From a virus, in IMG/VR virus record IMGVR_UViG_3300030106_006157, positions 1 through 43,749 of that record: a stretch of 43,749 nt of DNA; one strand, written 5' to 3'. The notes under the pieces were generated by a model. That model did not search any database and had not been told where the DNA came from. It worked only from the letters and a program-made list of their open reading frames with translations. The stretch's first letter is position 1. Each line of letters begins with the position of its first letter. Below are positions 29,369 to 38,207 of the stretch, one piece after another. The translations under genes were made by a program, and so were the position numbers.

Positions 29369-30451
29369 ATGGCCGCACCATTTCAAAATTATTCCGGCGG
29401 TGTCCTTCTGGCGGACATCGTAAAAAGGAATAATCTCAGCAAGTATGTGTCTGAGGCAATTAAAGAACGCAGCCAGTTCATTAAATCTGGCGCTGTAGTG
29501 CGTAATGCACTGCTTGACGCTCGTGAAGGTGGCACTCGAATTCAAGTTCCTGAATTCAACCCTGTGTCTCCTACGGAAGAGATTTTTGATGGCACTGCCA
29601 CTTGGGGCACTGGTGGCGCTGGTTATTTGACTCCTCAAAAAATCGGAACCGGGACTCAAATTGCATCCATCGTTCATCGTGGATTTGCTTACGCCGTAGA
29701 TGACATCGCGGTTTTAGCAGCTGGTGAAGATCCAATGCTTCACATCCGCAATCAGCTGGCTGATGCTATTAACAAGCTAAGCACTGCTCGTTTGTTTGAG
29801 CAGTTGACTGGTTTGTTTCACACTGCTCTCAATGGCCACCGCCTTGAAAAGCAGCTTGGTGGCTCTGGTTCTACTGCTGAAGCTAATTACCTGACCGCTG
29901 CAACTGTTGCAGAAGCTCGCTCTAAATTGGGTGAGCGTGGTGAGGAAATGGATCTTTTGATCGTTCACCCTTCTGTCGCTTACTACCTGTATCAGGTAGG
30001 TTTGCTAACTTTCTCTACCTCTGCACTGGCTGCTTCTGGCGCAGTGACTTGGGGTGGTGGTGGTGTTGGTATCGGCGCTCGTGAAGTTGGTGAGTTTGCT
30101 GGTTGTCGCGTCATCGTTGATTCTCAAGTCAACATCAATGACCCGACTACTACTGGCAACCGTCAGGAGTTCCGTTGTTACATGATGAAATCCGGGACTG
30201 TCCTTGAAGGCGTGCAGCAAGATCTTCGGATTGAAGCTGATCGCAACGTGCTGTCTAAGCAGGACGTATTGTCTGTGGATTACCACTCTGCCTATCACGT
30301 GATGGGTACTAAGTGGTCTTCTGCTTCTGACAACCCCACTAACGCAAATCTGCGTACCGGCAGCAACTGGGCTGCCACCTACGACATTGATCTCATTCCT
30401 ATGGTTGAGATTTTTGTTAACACTCCTCTGGATAACGGACTTAAGTCCTGA
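29369..30451 (+). CDS. Major capsid protein (HK97 fold type)
   Basis: Three hundred and sixty residues. It begins directly with a folded domain (FQNYSGGVLLADIVKRNNLS) and has the ordered features of the HK97-like coat family: a helical backbone (DPMLHIRNQLADAINKLSTA), a beta-rich P domain (MDLLIVHPSVAYYLYQVGLL) and a C-terminal strand domain (VLSVDYHSAYHVMGTKWS). The scaffold is directly upstream and a terminator with its own T-run directly downstream, which is typical for a highly expressed capsid gene. Confidence 0.88.
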   Translation: MAAPFQNYSGGVLLADIVKRNNLSKYVSEAIKERSQFIKSGAVVRNALLDAREGGTRIQVPEFNPVSPTEEIFDGTATWGTGGAGYLTPQKIGTGTQIASIVHRGFAYAVDDIAVLAAGEDPMLHIRNQLADAINKLSTARLFEQLTGLFHTALNGHRLEKQLGGSGSTAEANYLTAATVAEARSKLGERGEEMDLLIVHPSVAYYLYQVGLLTFSTSALAASGAVTWGGGGVGIGAREVGEFAGCRVIVDSQVNINDPTTTGNRQEFRCYMMKSGTVLEGVQQDLRIEADRNVLSKQDVLSVDYHSAYHVMGTKWSSASDNPTNANLRTGSNWAATYDIDLIPMVEIFVNTPLDNGLKS

Positions 30452-30467
30452 TCCTGACGAGACAAAT

Positions 30468-30500
30468 GGCCCTACCATTAGGTGGGGCCACCTTATTTTT
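30468..30500 (+). terminator. Rho-independent terminator after the capsid gene
   Basis: GGCCCTACC (30468-30476) and GGTGGGGCC (30481-30489) form a 9-bp stem with one U-G pair and a 4-nt loop, followed by TTATTTTT. It probably allows partial readthrough, giving lower connector and tail expression. Confidence 0.85.
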
Positions 30501-30505
30501 GCCTT

Positions 30506-31036
30506 ATGGCTGCCACGATCAACGCCACACTCAAGAGCGCGACAGCCAACAGTTATGTGACGTTGGCAGAAGCGGATGCGTATTTTGAAACCGTTCCAAG
30601 CAGTACGCAGTGGGACAACAAGCAAGACGACAGCAAAAATCGTGCATTGATTTCAGCAACAGGCTGGATTGACACGTTGGTTTTTTACGGTGATCGTTGC
30701 GATGCCGATCAAGCATTAAAGTGGCCTCGTAATAATTATCATGTCGATCGCGTTGAACTGACTTGTTCCGCGATTCCAAACGAGATTAAAAAGGCTACAT
30801 ATTTACTAGCGTTTGAGCTTGCTAATGACACGGACGCGATTACAGGGACTACCGGCGATAAGGGGTTATACGAAGAAGTCAAACTCGGAGACCTCCAAGT
30901 CAAATACAACACTGATAGCCAGGCTGTTGGAGCTGTCAATAACGTATTCGACGTTTACCCTTGGCTGCAGTCTTATCTTGGTGCTTATTGCCTTGGAGGT
31001 TCTGGCTCTTATCAAGTTCGTGTGGTGAGGGGTTGA
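30506..31036 (+). CDS. DnaT-like head-completion protein
   Basis: One hundred and seventy-six residues from ATG 30506. Conserved blocks: ATINATLKSATANSYVTLAEADAYFETV, then WDTLVFYGDRCDADQALKWP-type region, and a final strand domain. It resembles the phage protein grouped with a DnaT-like ssDNA-binding domain that usually follows the capsid gene and acts as a connector. The function as a head-tail connector is inferred from position. Confidence 0.7.
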   Translation: MAATINATLKSATANSYVTLAEADAYFETVPSSTQWDNKQDDSKNRALISATGWIDTLVFYGDRCDADQALKWPRNNYHVDRVELTCSAIPNEIKKATYLLAFELANDTDAITGTTGDKGLYEEVKLGDLQVKYNTDSQAVGAVNNVFDVYPWLQSYLGAYCLGGSGSYQVRVVRG

Positions 31037-31037
31037 G

Positions 31038-31415
31038 ATGTCATTAGTAGACAGCACTTTCAAGTCAATCCCAAAATCATTGCTGGATGACTGGGGTCAG
31101 GACATAACGCTTGTCAAAACAGTGACACCGCGTACGTACAACCCATCAACAGGAGCTGTCACTGGTGCGGATACATCAGTGGCGTTAAAAGGGTTGATTT
31201 CTAATGTGTCTTCTAGGGAAAGCGAGGGCCTTTATCAGACGACTGACATTAAGGTAATTATTGGAGGTGATGAGTTGGGTTCTTATTATCCAACGCAGGC
31301 TGATCGTATCCAGTATTCTCAGGCTGGCGTTACAAGAGAAGCTAAAATTTTAAACGTATTAAGCTTTAGGGGTGAAGACCCCTTGCTTCACACAATCATT
31401 GCGAGGCCGCAGTAA
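31038..31415 (+). CDS. Head-tail connector (head closure) protein
   Basis: One hundred and twenty-five residues: a helical N-terminus (STFKSIPKSLLDDWGQDITL) and a beta domain (VALKGLISNVSSRESEGLYQ, TTDIKVIIGGDELGSYYPTQAD). The size, beta sandwich and position after the DnaT-like protein are those of head-closure or head-tail stopper proteins. Overlaps the next ATG as TAATG. Confidence 0.7.
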   Translation: MSLVDSTFKSIPKSLLDDWGQDITLVKTVTPRTYNPSTGAVTGADTSVALKGLISNVSSRESEGLYQTTDIKVIIGGDELGSYYPTQADRIQYSQAGVTREAKILNVLSFRGEDPLLHTIIARPQ

Positions 31416-31936
31416 TGTCCGCAAAACGCAGAGAAATAAGTCAGCTTCCAACTGACATCCGTGGCTTAATTAATGACGTCACCCGTGTTGCTGCTGTCAA
31501 TATTATGAATGATCTTGCAGAAGCTGGGCCAGAATGGAGTGGAGAGTTTCAGGATAGTTGGATAGCTGTGCCTGTGGGGCGGGGAGCGTCTGGTTCAACA
31601 GGAGGAGGTTATCCGTACACTTTGAGTGATGTTCCGAGATTGTCTATTTCAATTAAAGAAACAGCTAGAGTTAAAAAGTTTGAAATTGTAAATACGCAAC
31701 CTTATGCAGAATACGCGCTTGATTTAAAAGAAGGCGAGTTTAAAGGTATTGGAAATCCAGCAGGTGATGTTGTTGCGACTGGCTCTCGCCCTACTCCTGG
31801 ACGTCGTGGCGATGTCTCTGGGGACGGAGACGCTAGAAGCACAGCACCTTTGGACTGGTATACCACCTATTTAAACGGTGGTGGAATTACAAAAGCGTTG
31901 CAAGACGGCGTAACCTTTGCATTTAGAGGCAGGTGA
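31415..31936 (+). CDS. HK97 gp10-like tail completion protein
   Basis: One hundred and seventy-three residues. The N-terminus (SQLPTDIRGLINDVTRVAAV) and the central block (LSISIKETARVKKFEIVNTQ, then PYAEYALDLKEGEF) resemble HK97 gp10-like tail-completion proteins that join the tail tube to the head. There is an inserted Gly/Arg-rich loop (GSRPTPGRRGDVSGDGD). It overlaps the genes on both sides by one base. Moderately confident because the family is defined mainly by position. Confidence 0.65.
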   Translation: MSAKRREISQLPTDIRGLINDVTRVAAVNIMNDLAEAGPEWSGEFQDSWIAVPVGRGASGSTGGGYPYTLSDVPRLSISIKETARVKKFEIVNTQPYAEYALDLKEGEFKGIGNPAGDVVATGSRPTPGRRGDVSGDGDARSTAPLDWYTTYLNGGGITKALQDGVTFAFRGR

Positions 31937-32367
31937 TGAGATACCAAGCAATCCGCGCTGCCATTGAGTCGCCGCTCCAAGGAGCATTTGGGTCGTTAAG
32001 CCCTGCAGTTCCTGTGTTCTTTGACGGAATCACTGCAGCTCCGGCTAATGCAACAACTGAGTACATTCGAGTCAACATTACGTTTGGTCTGACGACAGAA
32101 GTAACGTTGACCAGCAGTTTAGATTTTATTCGTGGCAGTGTGGTTATTCGTGTTTACAGCGAAAAAGGCAAAGGGCCTGCCAGAAATCAAACTTTATTAA
32201 ATACCGCAGTAAACACTTTGACTGGCTTGGCTGCGTCTACAAGAGATGATTCGGGGATTTATTTGCGTCCTGGCTCAGTCAATGGCCCTATTTTTTCAGC
32301 AGAGGAAGCAAGTCCGCATTTAGTCGGACGCATAGATGCGCCATTTACGGCAGAGGATCAAGATTAG
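31936..32367 (+). CDS. Tail terminator protein (DUF4128-like)
   Basis: One hundred and forty-three residues from ATG 31936, with TGATG coupling to the preceding gene. It is a compact alpha-beta protein (IRAAIESPLQGAFGSLSPAV, then YIRVNITFGLTTEVTLTSSL, then HLVGRIDAPFTAED). Position directly before the tail tube and the beta-barrel-like layout match tail terminators that cap the growing tail at the head end. Confidence 0.65.
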   Translation: MRYQAIRAAIESPLQGAFGSLSPAVPVFFDGITAAPANATTEYIRVNITFGLTTEVTLTSSLDFIRGSVVIRVYSEKGKGPARNQTLLNTAVNTLTGLAASTRDDSGIYLRPGSVNGPIFSAEEASPHLVGRIDAPFTAEDQD

Positions 32368-32441
32368 ATGTTTTGCTGTTAGCACGCTAAGCTGTATGTG
32401 TCCGGGTTTCGCCCGTAAGTCCACCATTCTCCGTATTACGA

Positions 32442-33182
32442 ATGGCTACCGTCCTTTCGGGCACCTCTGGAGCCCTCTACTACAAACCTGCTGGCACATC
32501 TGGCACCTTTAAGGCTGCTGATGTCACCAATGCCGACAACACCATAAACGTCGGAACGTTTTTGAATTTCAAGGTAGACGACAAAGTTTCGTTTACTACT
32601 GGTGCTGGCACCTTGCCTGGTGGCTTGGCTGCAGGAACTCCTGTCTTTATCAAAACGTACACAGCAGCCACTGGAGCAGCCACTTTTAGTGCAACTGCTG
32701 GTGGTTCAGTGTTGTCTCTAAGCAGTGACGGTACTGACGGCACTAGCGATTTCACGATTAAGTACACCGAGTTTCAATCGGTTGCAAATGTAAGGTCTTG
32801 GTCGTTTGAAGTGACTCGTGAAGAAATCGATGTAACCAGCATCGGTGGAACACTGGGCCAAACCGCTCCATTCCGTACTTTTATTTCAGGTTTTGCCGAC
32901 GGTACAGGCTCTGCAGAAGTTTATTTCAGTGACGATGACACTGGCATTTCTGCTCGTTTGATTGAAGACGTTACGCAGCGCAATCAAGCTGGTGCGACCT
33001 TCAAGCTGTATATGGACACTGTAGTGTCTTCTGGAACGCCAGATGACGCCAAGAGTCGTTCAATTGAGCTTGAAGCGGTGTTGACCTCTGCCAGCTATGC
33101 AGTCAGCCCTGACGACGCTCAAACTGTATCGATTAATTTCCGTCCAACGTCAGCGCCTTCTTTCGACTTTGCTAAGAGCTAA
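32442..33182 (+). CDS. Major tail tube protein
   Basis: Two hundred and forty-six residues, beta-rich. The N-terminal half is Gly/Thr-rich (GTSGALYYKPAGTSGTFKAA, FTTGAGTLPGGLAAGTPVFI). The second half contains the pattern SWSFEVTREEIDVTSIGGTLGQ and AEVYFSDDDTG, which matches the tail tube fold of phages with a Thr-rich insert. The hexameric rings of this protein form the non-contractile tail. It ends with a weak hairpin (33200-33223) followed by a strong terminator. Confidence 0.82.
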   Translation: MATVLSGTSGALYYKPAGTSGTFKAADVTNADNTINVGTFLNFKVDDKVSFTTGAGTLPGGLAAGTPVFIKTYTAATGAATFSATAGGSVLSLSSDGTDGTSDFTIKYTEFQSVANVRSWSFEVTREEIDVTSIGGTLGQTAPFRTFISGFADGTGSAEVYFSDDDTGISARLIEDVTQRNQAGATFKLYMDTVVSSGTPDDAKSRSIELEAVLTSASYAVSPDDAQTVSINFRPTSAPSFDFAKS

Positions 33183-33199
33183 TAGTCGATTGTGGTGTA

Positions 33200-33223
33200 G
33201 GCTTATTTCAAGCCACGATTTTT
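33200..33223 (+). terminator. Weak hairpin after the tail tube
   Basis: GGCTT (33200-33204) and AAGCC (33210-33214) form a 5-bp stem and are followed by ACGATTTTT. It is a weak terminator and may only slow transcription. Confidence 0.5.
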
Positions 33224-33314
33224 GGTGATCGCGCGAATTAAGGCTCGCGTCCACCAATGCCCCCGGTTTTTCCGAGGGTCCGACCCCCTTAAGTGACAGA
33301 TGAGTGGCAACGAT

Positions 33315-33346
33315 AAAAGACCCCTGGCATTGTCGGGGGTCTTTTT
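33315..33346 (+). terminator. Strong bidirectional terminator between tube and chaperone genes
   Basis: AAAAGACCCC (33315-33324) and GGGGTCTTTT (33336-33345) form a 10-bp stem with an 11-nt loop, with T-tracts on both sides. The remainder of 33183-33380 holds no gene. Confidence 0.9.
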
Positions 33347-33380
33347 AGTGCTATTCTAGTAAAACAATCAGTTGTAACTC

Positions 33381-33719
33381 ATGGCATTACGCGCCATTGA
33401 TCGTCTTAAAAAAGCCGCAAACTTAGAAGCGACAAAGAAAGTAGTGACGCTTTCAGACGGAACTGAGTTTGAGATGTGGGTAGCGCCATTGACGATGGCA
33501 GAACGTCAACGCGCTCAAAAGCGTGCTGGATCGGATGACGCCAATGCGTTTGCGTTGCAATTGTTGATCAGTAAAGCTCAGGACGAGGTTGGAGAAGCAT
33601 TGTTTATTCCTGGTGAGATTGACGTTCTTAAAAACGAAGTCAAGGACAAAGATTTGCAGGCTTTGATGCTGGCTGTTTTGACTGACGACGAAGAAGAGGC
33701 AATCGACCCAAAATCTTAG
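33381..33719 (+). CDS. Tail assembly chaperone, short form (G-like)
   Basis: One hundred and twelve residues: helical, with an acidic C-terminus (KDLQALMLAVLTDDEEEAID). In lambda-like tails the G protein binds the tape measure to guide tube assembly. This is the 0-frame product, ending TAG at 33717-33719. A CCCAAAA slippery heptamer at 33707-33713 just before the stop lets a fraction of ribosomes shift -1 into the long form. Confidence 0.85.
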   Translation: MALRAIDRLKKAANLEATKKVVTLSDGTEFEMWVAPLTMAERQRAQKRAGSDDANAFALQLLISKAQDEVGEALFIPGEIDVLKNEVKDKDLQALMLAVLTDDEEEAIDPKS

Positions 33720-33904
33720 GAGCCGAGCTTCGGAAGGATAATTGGCTCATGCTGCAGTTTGGCGTTGCCAAAGAACTTGGCATGAGCTTGTCGAAGCTAC
33801 GGTCAACGATGACAGCAGAAGAGCTTTTGGGTTGGAGCGTGTATTTTGGGATATTGAACGAAGAGCAAGAAAAAGAACTCGCTAAGGCTCGCAGGCGCAG
33901 GTAG
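33381..33904 (+). CDS. Tail assembly chaperone, frameshifted long form (GT-like)
   Basis: The -1 frame from CCCAAAA stays open to TAG at 33902-33904 and adds 63 residues, giving about 174 residues in total. The extension (KILGAELRKDNWLMLQFGVA, then STMTAEELLGWSVYFGILNE, then EQEKELAKARRRR) has the W..F..L pattern of phage T-type extensions. G binds the tape measure while GT links it to tube subunits. The short distance from slip to stop and the match of both reading frames strongly support programmed frameshifting. Confidence 0.85.
33707..33713 (+). promoter_or_regulatory. Programmed -1 frameshift site
   Basis: CCCAAAA fits X-XXY-YYZ with X=C, Y=A, Z=A, and the 0-frame reads GAC CCA AAA TCT TAG. 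It lies 3 nt before the 0-frame stop triplet. A stem that could stimulate slipping was not defined by eye. Confidence 0.85.
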
Positions 33905-33934
33905 AGTGTAAAGAGAAGTTGGCAATTTCAAAAC

Positions 33935-36784
33935 GTGGCCTCCTCTTCCTATAACGCTAATATCGTTGTAAACGTTCGAAATCAAGCAAGTCTCGACAGG
34001 GTTGGGGTAAGTCTTAATAGGATACAAGGTTTACTGAAACAAATAAAGCCAATCAACTTGTTGGCCCCAGGCCGTGGAGCCGGTGCAGATCAAATTACAG
34101 TAGCGTTTGAGAAAATTAGCAAACGCGCGAAAATAATTGCAGGCGACATAAATCAAATTTCTGCAACACTTGCTGGAGCTTCTGGCCAGGCCTCGGCGTT
34201 TAAGGAGGTTTTAACAAATATAAAAATAAAACCGCTTGGTAAAAACGATTTAGAACAAGGTAAAAATTTACTAGAGGCTCAGTCAGACCAAGTCAAAAAC
34301 ATTGCCAAAGCTTTTGTTGAGACAGAAAAAAAAGCGTTTGTATATCAAAAACGTTTAAATGAAATTATCCGACTTCAAAAGGGTCTTCAGTCTCAGGCAA
34401 CACGAGATTTTGAGGTGGCACGACGCCAAAGGCTTGTGCGTGACAGGGCTCCAAGGACAAGGCTAGGTGGTATTGAGCCTGGAGGTGGTTATAAAAATTT
34501 AGAAGCAAATTTAAAACGTATTCAAAACATAGAACGTCAAATACGAGAAGGACGCGCAAAAGACACGGAAAAACTTATGCAATTAAAAGCCCTCAATCAG
34601 GGCATTGAGCGCAGCCTAGCAAAAATGTCAGAGCATGGCGTTCAAAGACTTAAAATGCAATCCACGCTTAATGAACTCAAAAAAATTGAGCTTGAGTTGC
34701 AAGAGCAGATAGCAAGAGAAGCCAGAAAGGAGCGATTAGAAAATAAAAAACGGTTTATTGCTGGTGCGAAAGCGGCACGCAGTCGTAGGCAGCAACTTAA
34801 TGAAAATCTTGCTCTTGGCGCTGGTTTTCCTTTGCTCACTGGTGGTGGGGTGGGAAGCGTAGCTGGTGGAGTCTTAGGCGCAGTAGCTGGTGCAGGTGGA
34901 AAAGGTTTTGGCTTGCAAATTTTATTTTCAGCAATTGGTCAAATAATTGACAGCGCGTTTACCAAGTTACAAGACTCAGCAAGTTCTGTTGCGAGCGAGC
35001 TTGGTGGAACGGTGTCTACGTTAGAAGCTTTGCGAAATGTTGGAATTCGAGTTAAAGATTCAAACATCGAATACATTCAATCGCTTGAAGATTCAGGTCA
35101 AGCGGTTTTGGCTTATGAGTTAGTTCAAAAACAATTAACTGACTTGTATGGGAATGAAGGAGTTGCGGTCTTGCAAGAACTTAAGTCAGCAAACGAATTT
35201 GCAAATACTGAAACGGGCAAGCTTACAGCTGTTTTGCAAACAGAGTTGGCTCCTGTATTTATTTTGTTAGCGGAAGTTGCTGGCGGTGCAGCGCGAGCGG
35301 TTAGAAAAGTTATTCCAGCCATTGCTGATGCAATAGGTGAATTTACGCTTGGGATCCCTGGCGCGACGACAACAGCTCAAGTTGTTGGTCTAAAGCCTGG
35401 AACTGATCAAGGAAGAGTAGATGCAGGTGCCCGTGACGCTGCTTTTCAGCTTCAAGGTCAAATTCAATTAAAATTGCTCAATAACCAAAACGATTCTTTG
35501 ACAAGAGCAAACGAACTTATAAAAGCAGGAAACGATTTGACGGATGAGCGCATCGTTGATTTAAAAGAAATGGATATAATTGAAAAAGCATCTGCCAGGA
35601 TACAACTATTGGATGATGAATTAGCCGCGATGGGGCCTGTTATAGACACGCAGAGGAAACAAGCGATTGAGCTCGAACAAAAAAACATTCTACAGCAAAG
35701 AAACAATGAGCTTACTCAACTGGGCGTTGATGTTGAGCTAGCAAAAGCACGAGCGGCAGAAAAAGCGGGACAACTACTTAAAAGTCAAACAAAAGAGGCT
35801 GAACGCCTTGCAAAGGCCGCTAAGCTTGAGCAGCGTAAAATTTCAAAATTAGAAAATCAGTTAAAATTAGGCGAAAAGTTGCTTGTAATAGACGAAAAAA
35901 TTTTTCAAGCAAGATTGGAGGACGATCGTACTTTAGAAGCTTCTTTGCAGAAGCAAAGGCTTAAGTCAGAGTTAGAAACAAAAATTGCTAACATCAAAAC
36001 AGAAGGTTTAAATCCTGTTATACAGGAGCTTGTAATTTTACTAGAAACCCTTAATGTAAAAAGAAATATTGCGAAAGTAGATCAAAACTTAACTCGATTA
36101 AACATTGAAGACGAAAAGTCTGCAGCTGCAAAGTTAAAAAGTTTGCAAGATGAAGGCAATTTGCTTCAAGCCAGGCTTGACGGAAGTTTTGAAGAGGTGC
36201 AATTAAACCAACGAGTTGAAGAAATACTTAAAACAAACACGGATTTAACAAGAGAGCAGGTTGAAGCAGCTTTGAGAGGAAATCAAGCTCTTAAGGAGCA
36301 GGTAAGCGCTTTGGAAGAATTAGAGTCTATGTACGCTGCAATTGGTCAAAGCATTTCAAACGGCATTGTTAATGCATTAACTGCAGCTGTTGAGGGCACT
36401 AAATCGCTTGCTGACGCAGCGTCTCAGGTGTTGCGACAAGTTGCCAGCATTTTGCTGCAGTTTGGTGTAAACGCTGCTTTAGGCGGCATTCCTGGGCTTG
36501 AAAAATTCTTTCCAGGCAGGGCATTTGGTGGTCCTGTTGCAGGCGGCAAACCTTATATGGTTGGTGAAAAAGGTCCTGAGCTTTTTGTTCCAAGCTCTTC
36601 TGGCACTATCGTTCCAAACAACAAGCTTGGTGGTGGAGCGAGTGTCGTTGTCAACGTTGATGCCAAGGGCACTTCTGCGTCAGGCGACAGTGGAGCTGCA
36701 AAGCAACTTGGCGGATTAATTGGAGCGGCAGTACAGTCGGAGTTAGTTAAGCAACAACGGCCTGGAGGCTTGCTTGCACGCTAA
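33935..36784 (+). CDS. Tail tape measure protein
   Basis: Nine hundred and forty-nine residues from GTG 33935. Long helical and coiled-coil regions (LKRIQNIERQIREGRAKDTE, then KLENQLKLGEKLLVIDEKIF) flank a Gly/Ala-rich hydrophobic segment (LLTGGGVGSVAGGVLGAVAG) that could cross the host membrane. The C-terminus has the family signature GGPVAGGKPYMVGEKGPELF. The length of the protein sets tail length, about 0.15 nm per residue, so about 140 nm here. It lies between the GT chaperone and the minor tail genes. Confidence 0.9.
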   Translation: MASSSYNANIVVNVRNQASLDRVGVSLNRIQGLLKQIKPINLLAPGRGAGADQITVAFEKISKRAKIIAGDINQISATLAGASGQASAFKEVLTNIKIKPLGKNDLEQGKNLLEAQSDQVKNIAKAFVETEKKAFVYQKRLNEIIRLQKGLQSQATRDFEVARRQRLVRDRAPRTRLGGIEPGGGYKNLEANLKRIQNIERQIREGRAKDTEKLMQLKALNQGIERSLAKMSEHGVQRLKMQSTLNELKKIELELQEQIAREARKERLENKKRFIAGAKAARSRRQQLNENLALGAGFPLLTGGGVGSVAGGVLGAVAGAGGKGFGLQILFSAIGQIIDSAFTKLQDSASSVASELGGTVSTLEALRNVGIRVKDSNIEYIQSLEDSGQAVLAYELVQKQLTDLYGNEGVAVLQELKSANEFANTETGKLTAVLQTELAPVFILLAEVAGGAARAVRKVIPAIADAIGEFTLGIPGATTTAQVVGLKPGTDQGRVDAGARDAAFQLQGQIQLKLLNNQNDSLTRANELIKAGNDLTDERIVDLKEMDIIEKASARIQLLDDELAAMGPVIDTQRKQAIELEQKNILQQRNNELTQLGVDVELAKARAAEKAGQLLKSQTKEAERLAKAAKLEQRKISKLENQLKLGEKLLVIDEKIFQARLEDDRTLEASLQKQRLKSELETKIANIKTEGLNPVIQELVILLETLNVKRNIAKVDQNLTRLNIEDEKSAAAKLKSLQDEGNLLQARLDGSFEEVQLNQRVEEILKTNTDLTREQVEAALRGNQALKEQVSALEELESMYAAIGQSISNGIVNALTAAVEGTKSLADAASQVLRQVASILLQFGVNAALGGIPGLEKFFPGRAFGGPVAGGKPYMVGEKGPELFVPSSSGTIVPNNKLGGGASVVVNVDAKGTSASGDSGAAKQLGGLIGAAVQSELVKQQRPGGLLAR

Positions 36785-37122
36785 TGACTAGCACTTTTCC
36801 TGATTTTGATCCTGCTCCAGGGATGACAAAGCAAAGCGCTCCACGAGTGCGTTTGATTCAATTTGGAAGCGGTTACAGCCAGCGAGCAACCTTTGGTGTT
36901 AATCAAAATCCAAAGACGTACAGTTTGACGTTTCGGGTGTCAGAGTCAGAAGCCGACACGATTGAATCTTTTCTTGATGCAAGAGGCGGCGTAGAAGCGT
37001 TTAATTACACACCGCCAGGAGAAGCATCGAGCAGTAAGTTTGTTTGCTCAGAATGGACCAAAACAATTCCAGTTGTCGATCGAGCGGAGATTTCAACAAC
37101 GTTTGTTCAGGTGTTTGAATAA
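36784..37122 (+). CDS. Minor tail protein, lambda M-like
   Basis: One hundred and twelve residues, ATG overlapping the tape measure stop by one base (TAATG). Beta-rich with the M-type signature RVRLIQFGSGYSQRATFGVN followed by YSLTFRVSESEADTIESFLD. This family caps the distal end of the tail tube at the start of the tip. The next gene is L-like, as in lambda. Confidence 0.8.
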   Translation: MTSTFPDFDPAPGMTKQSAPRVRLIQFGSGYSQRATFGVNQNPKTYSLTFRVSESEADTIESFLDARGGVEAFNYTPPGEASSSKFVCSEWTKTIPVVDRAEISTTFVQVFE

Positions 37123-38207
37123 TGGCTTACCCTATTGCACTGCACAAGTGGGAACCAAACAAGCTGTATGAGTTTGGCGACGTTGTACGAGCCGATCCGA
37201 CCACAAGTAGCAACACACTTGCTTTTAAGTGCATTGTTTCTGGGACGTCTGGGACAAATGCTGAGGAAGGCGATGATTATTTTAATTTTAAAGGTAAAGA
37301 GCCTCTTTTTCCGTTTAAGATTACAGAAACCCTGCAAGATGGTACTTGCACATGGGAAGCGTTTGAGCCCTTAGCTGAAGAACTATTAAAACTTGCGCCA
37401 ACAGCTGTTATTGATTTGTTTGAAATTGAATTAACAACTAAGCTTAATAACGTTGAAGATCCTGATAATCCTGGCGCAGAGATCACAGACACTTTGAGGT
37501 ATCACGCAGGTAAAAACGGCTTGACCGAAGATTTACAATTTAACGGGAAAACGTATCCAGCCGTGCCAGTTGAAATTGATGGGTTTTCTTTTTCGGCAAA
37601 AGGAACGCTGCCTCGTCCTACAATGCGAGTAGCAAATGTCAATAATGCAATCACTAATTTAATGCTTAAAATAAACAGCACTACAGGCGAGCAATACAAT
37701 CCATTAGGTGCAAAAGTAAGGCGAATTCGCACGTTTGCCAAATTTATCGATACTGCAAATTTTAGCCAAGGTTCTCTTTTTGCTAGTGATGCTGACATTA
37801 CTGATGTTTTAACAACTGAAGGCGCTGATTCGTTGATTATGCAATCATTTAACGATACAGCAGATCCGCAGGCAAAGCTTGTTGAGACGTGGTATATCGA
37901 TAGAGTTGCATCTGAAAATCAGCAATTTGTTGAATTTGAGCTTGCGCCTAAGCTTGATTTAGTTAACGTGCAAATTCCTAGACGCACAATTGAAGAATTT
38001 TGTCCATGGAAGTATCGCGAATCTGAATGCGGCTATACCGGCCGTGAGTGTTTTGATATAAACGATCAAAAAATTACCACTGGAACGCAGGAGCAAAAAG
38101 AAGATGCTGATATTTGCGGCAAGCGGTTAAAAAGTTGCCAGAAACGATTTGGCAGAGACGATGATTTGCCTTTTGGTGGGTTTTATGGGGCAAGACTTCA
38201 AGCTTAA
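37122..38207 (+). CDS. Minor tail protein, lambda L-like, with N-terminal extension
   Basis: Three hundred and sixty-one residues. The C-terminal half matches lambda L, including four Cys (C294, C303, C332, C339), with the same C-x8-C and C-x6-C spacings as the iron-sulphur-binding L. The N-terminal 90 or so residues (WEPNKLYEFGDVVRA, then FKCIVSGTSGTNAEEGDDYF, then QDGTCTWEAFEP) form an extra small beta domain like those found on phage surfaces. It overlaps the following gene by 23 nt. The iron-sulphur cluster is inferred from lambda L. Confidence 0.82.
   Translation: MAYPIALHKWEPNKLYEFGDVVRADPTTSSNTLAFKCIVSGTSGTNAEEGDDYFNFKGKEPLFPFKITETLQDGTCTWEAFEPLAEELLKLAPTAVIDLFEIELTTKLNNVEDPDNPGAEITDTLRYHAGKNGLTEDLQFNGKTYPAVPVEIDGFSFSAKGTLPRPTMRVANVNNAITNLMLKINSTTGEQYNPLGAKVRRIRTFAKFIDTANFSQGSLFASDADITDVLTTEGADSLIMQSFNDTADPQAKLVETWYIDRVASENQQFVEFELAPKLDLVNVQIPRRTIEEFCPWKYRESECGYTGRECFDINDQKITTGTQEQKEDADICGKRLKSCQKRFGRDDDLPFGGFYGARLQA

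Noticed and set aside
38149-38184. Longer start for the JAB gene
   Set aside because: The extra residues overlap the L-like gene and precede the conserved JAB start. ATG 38185 gives the normal domain.
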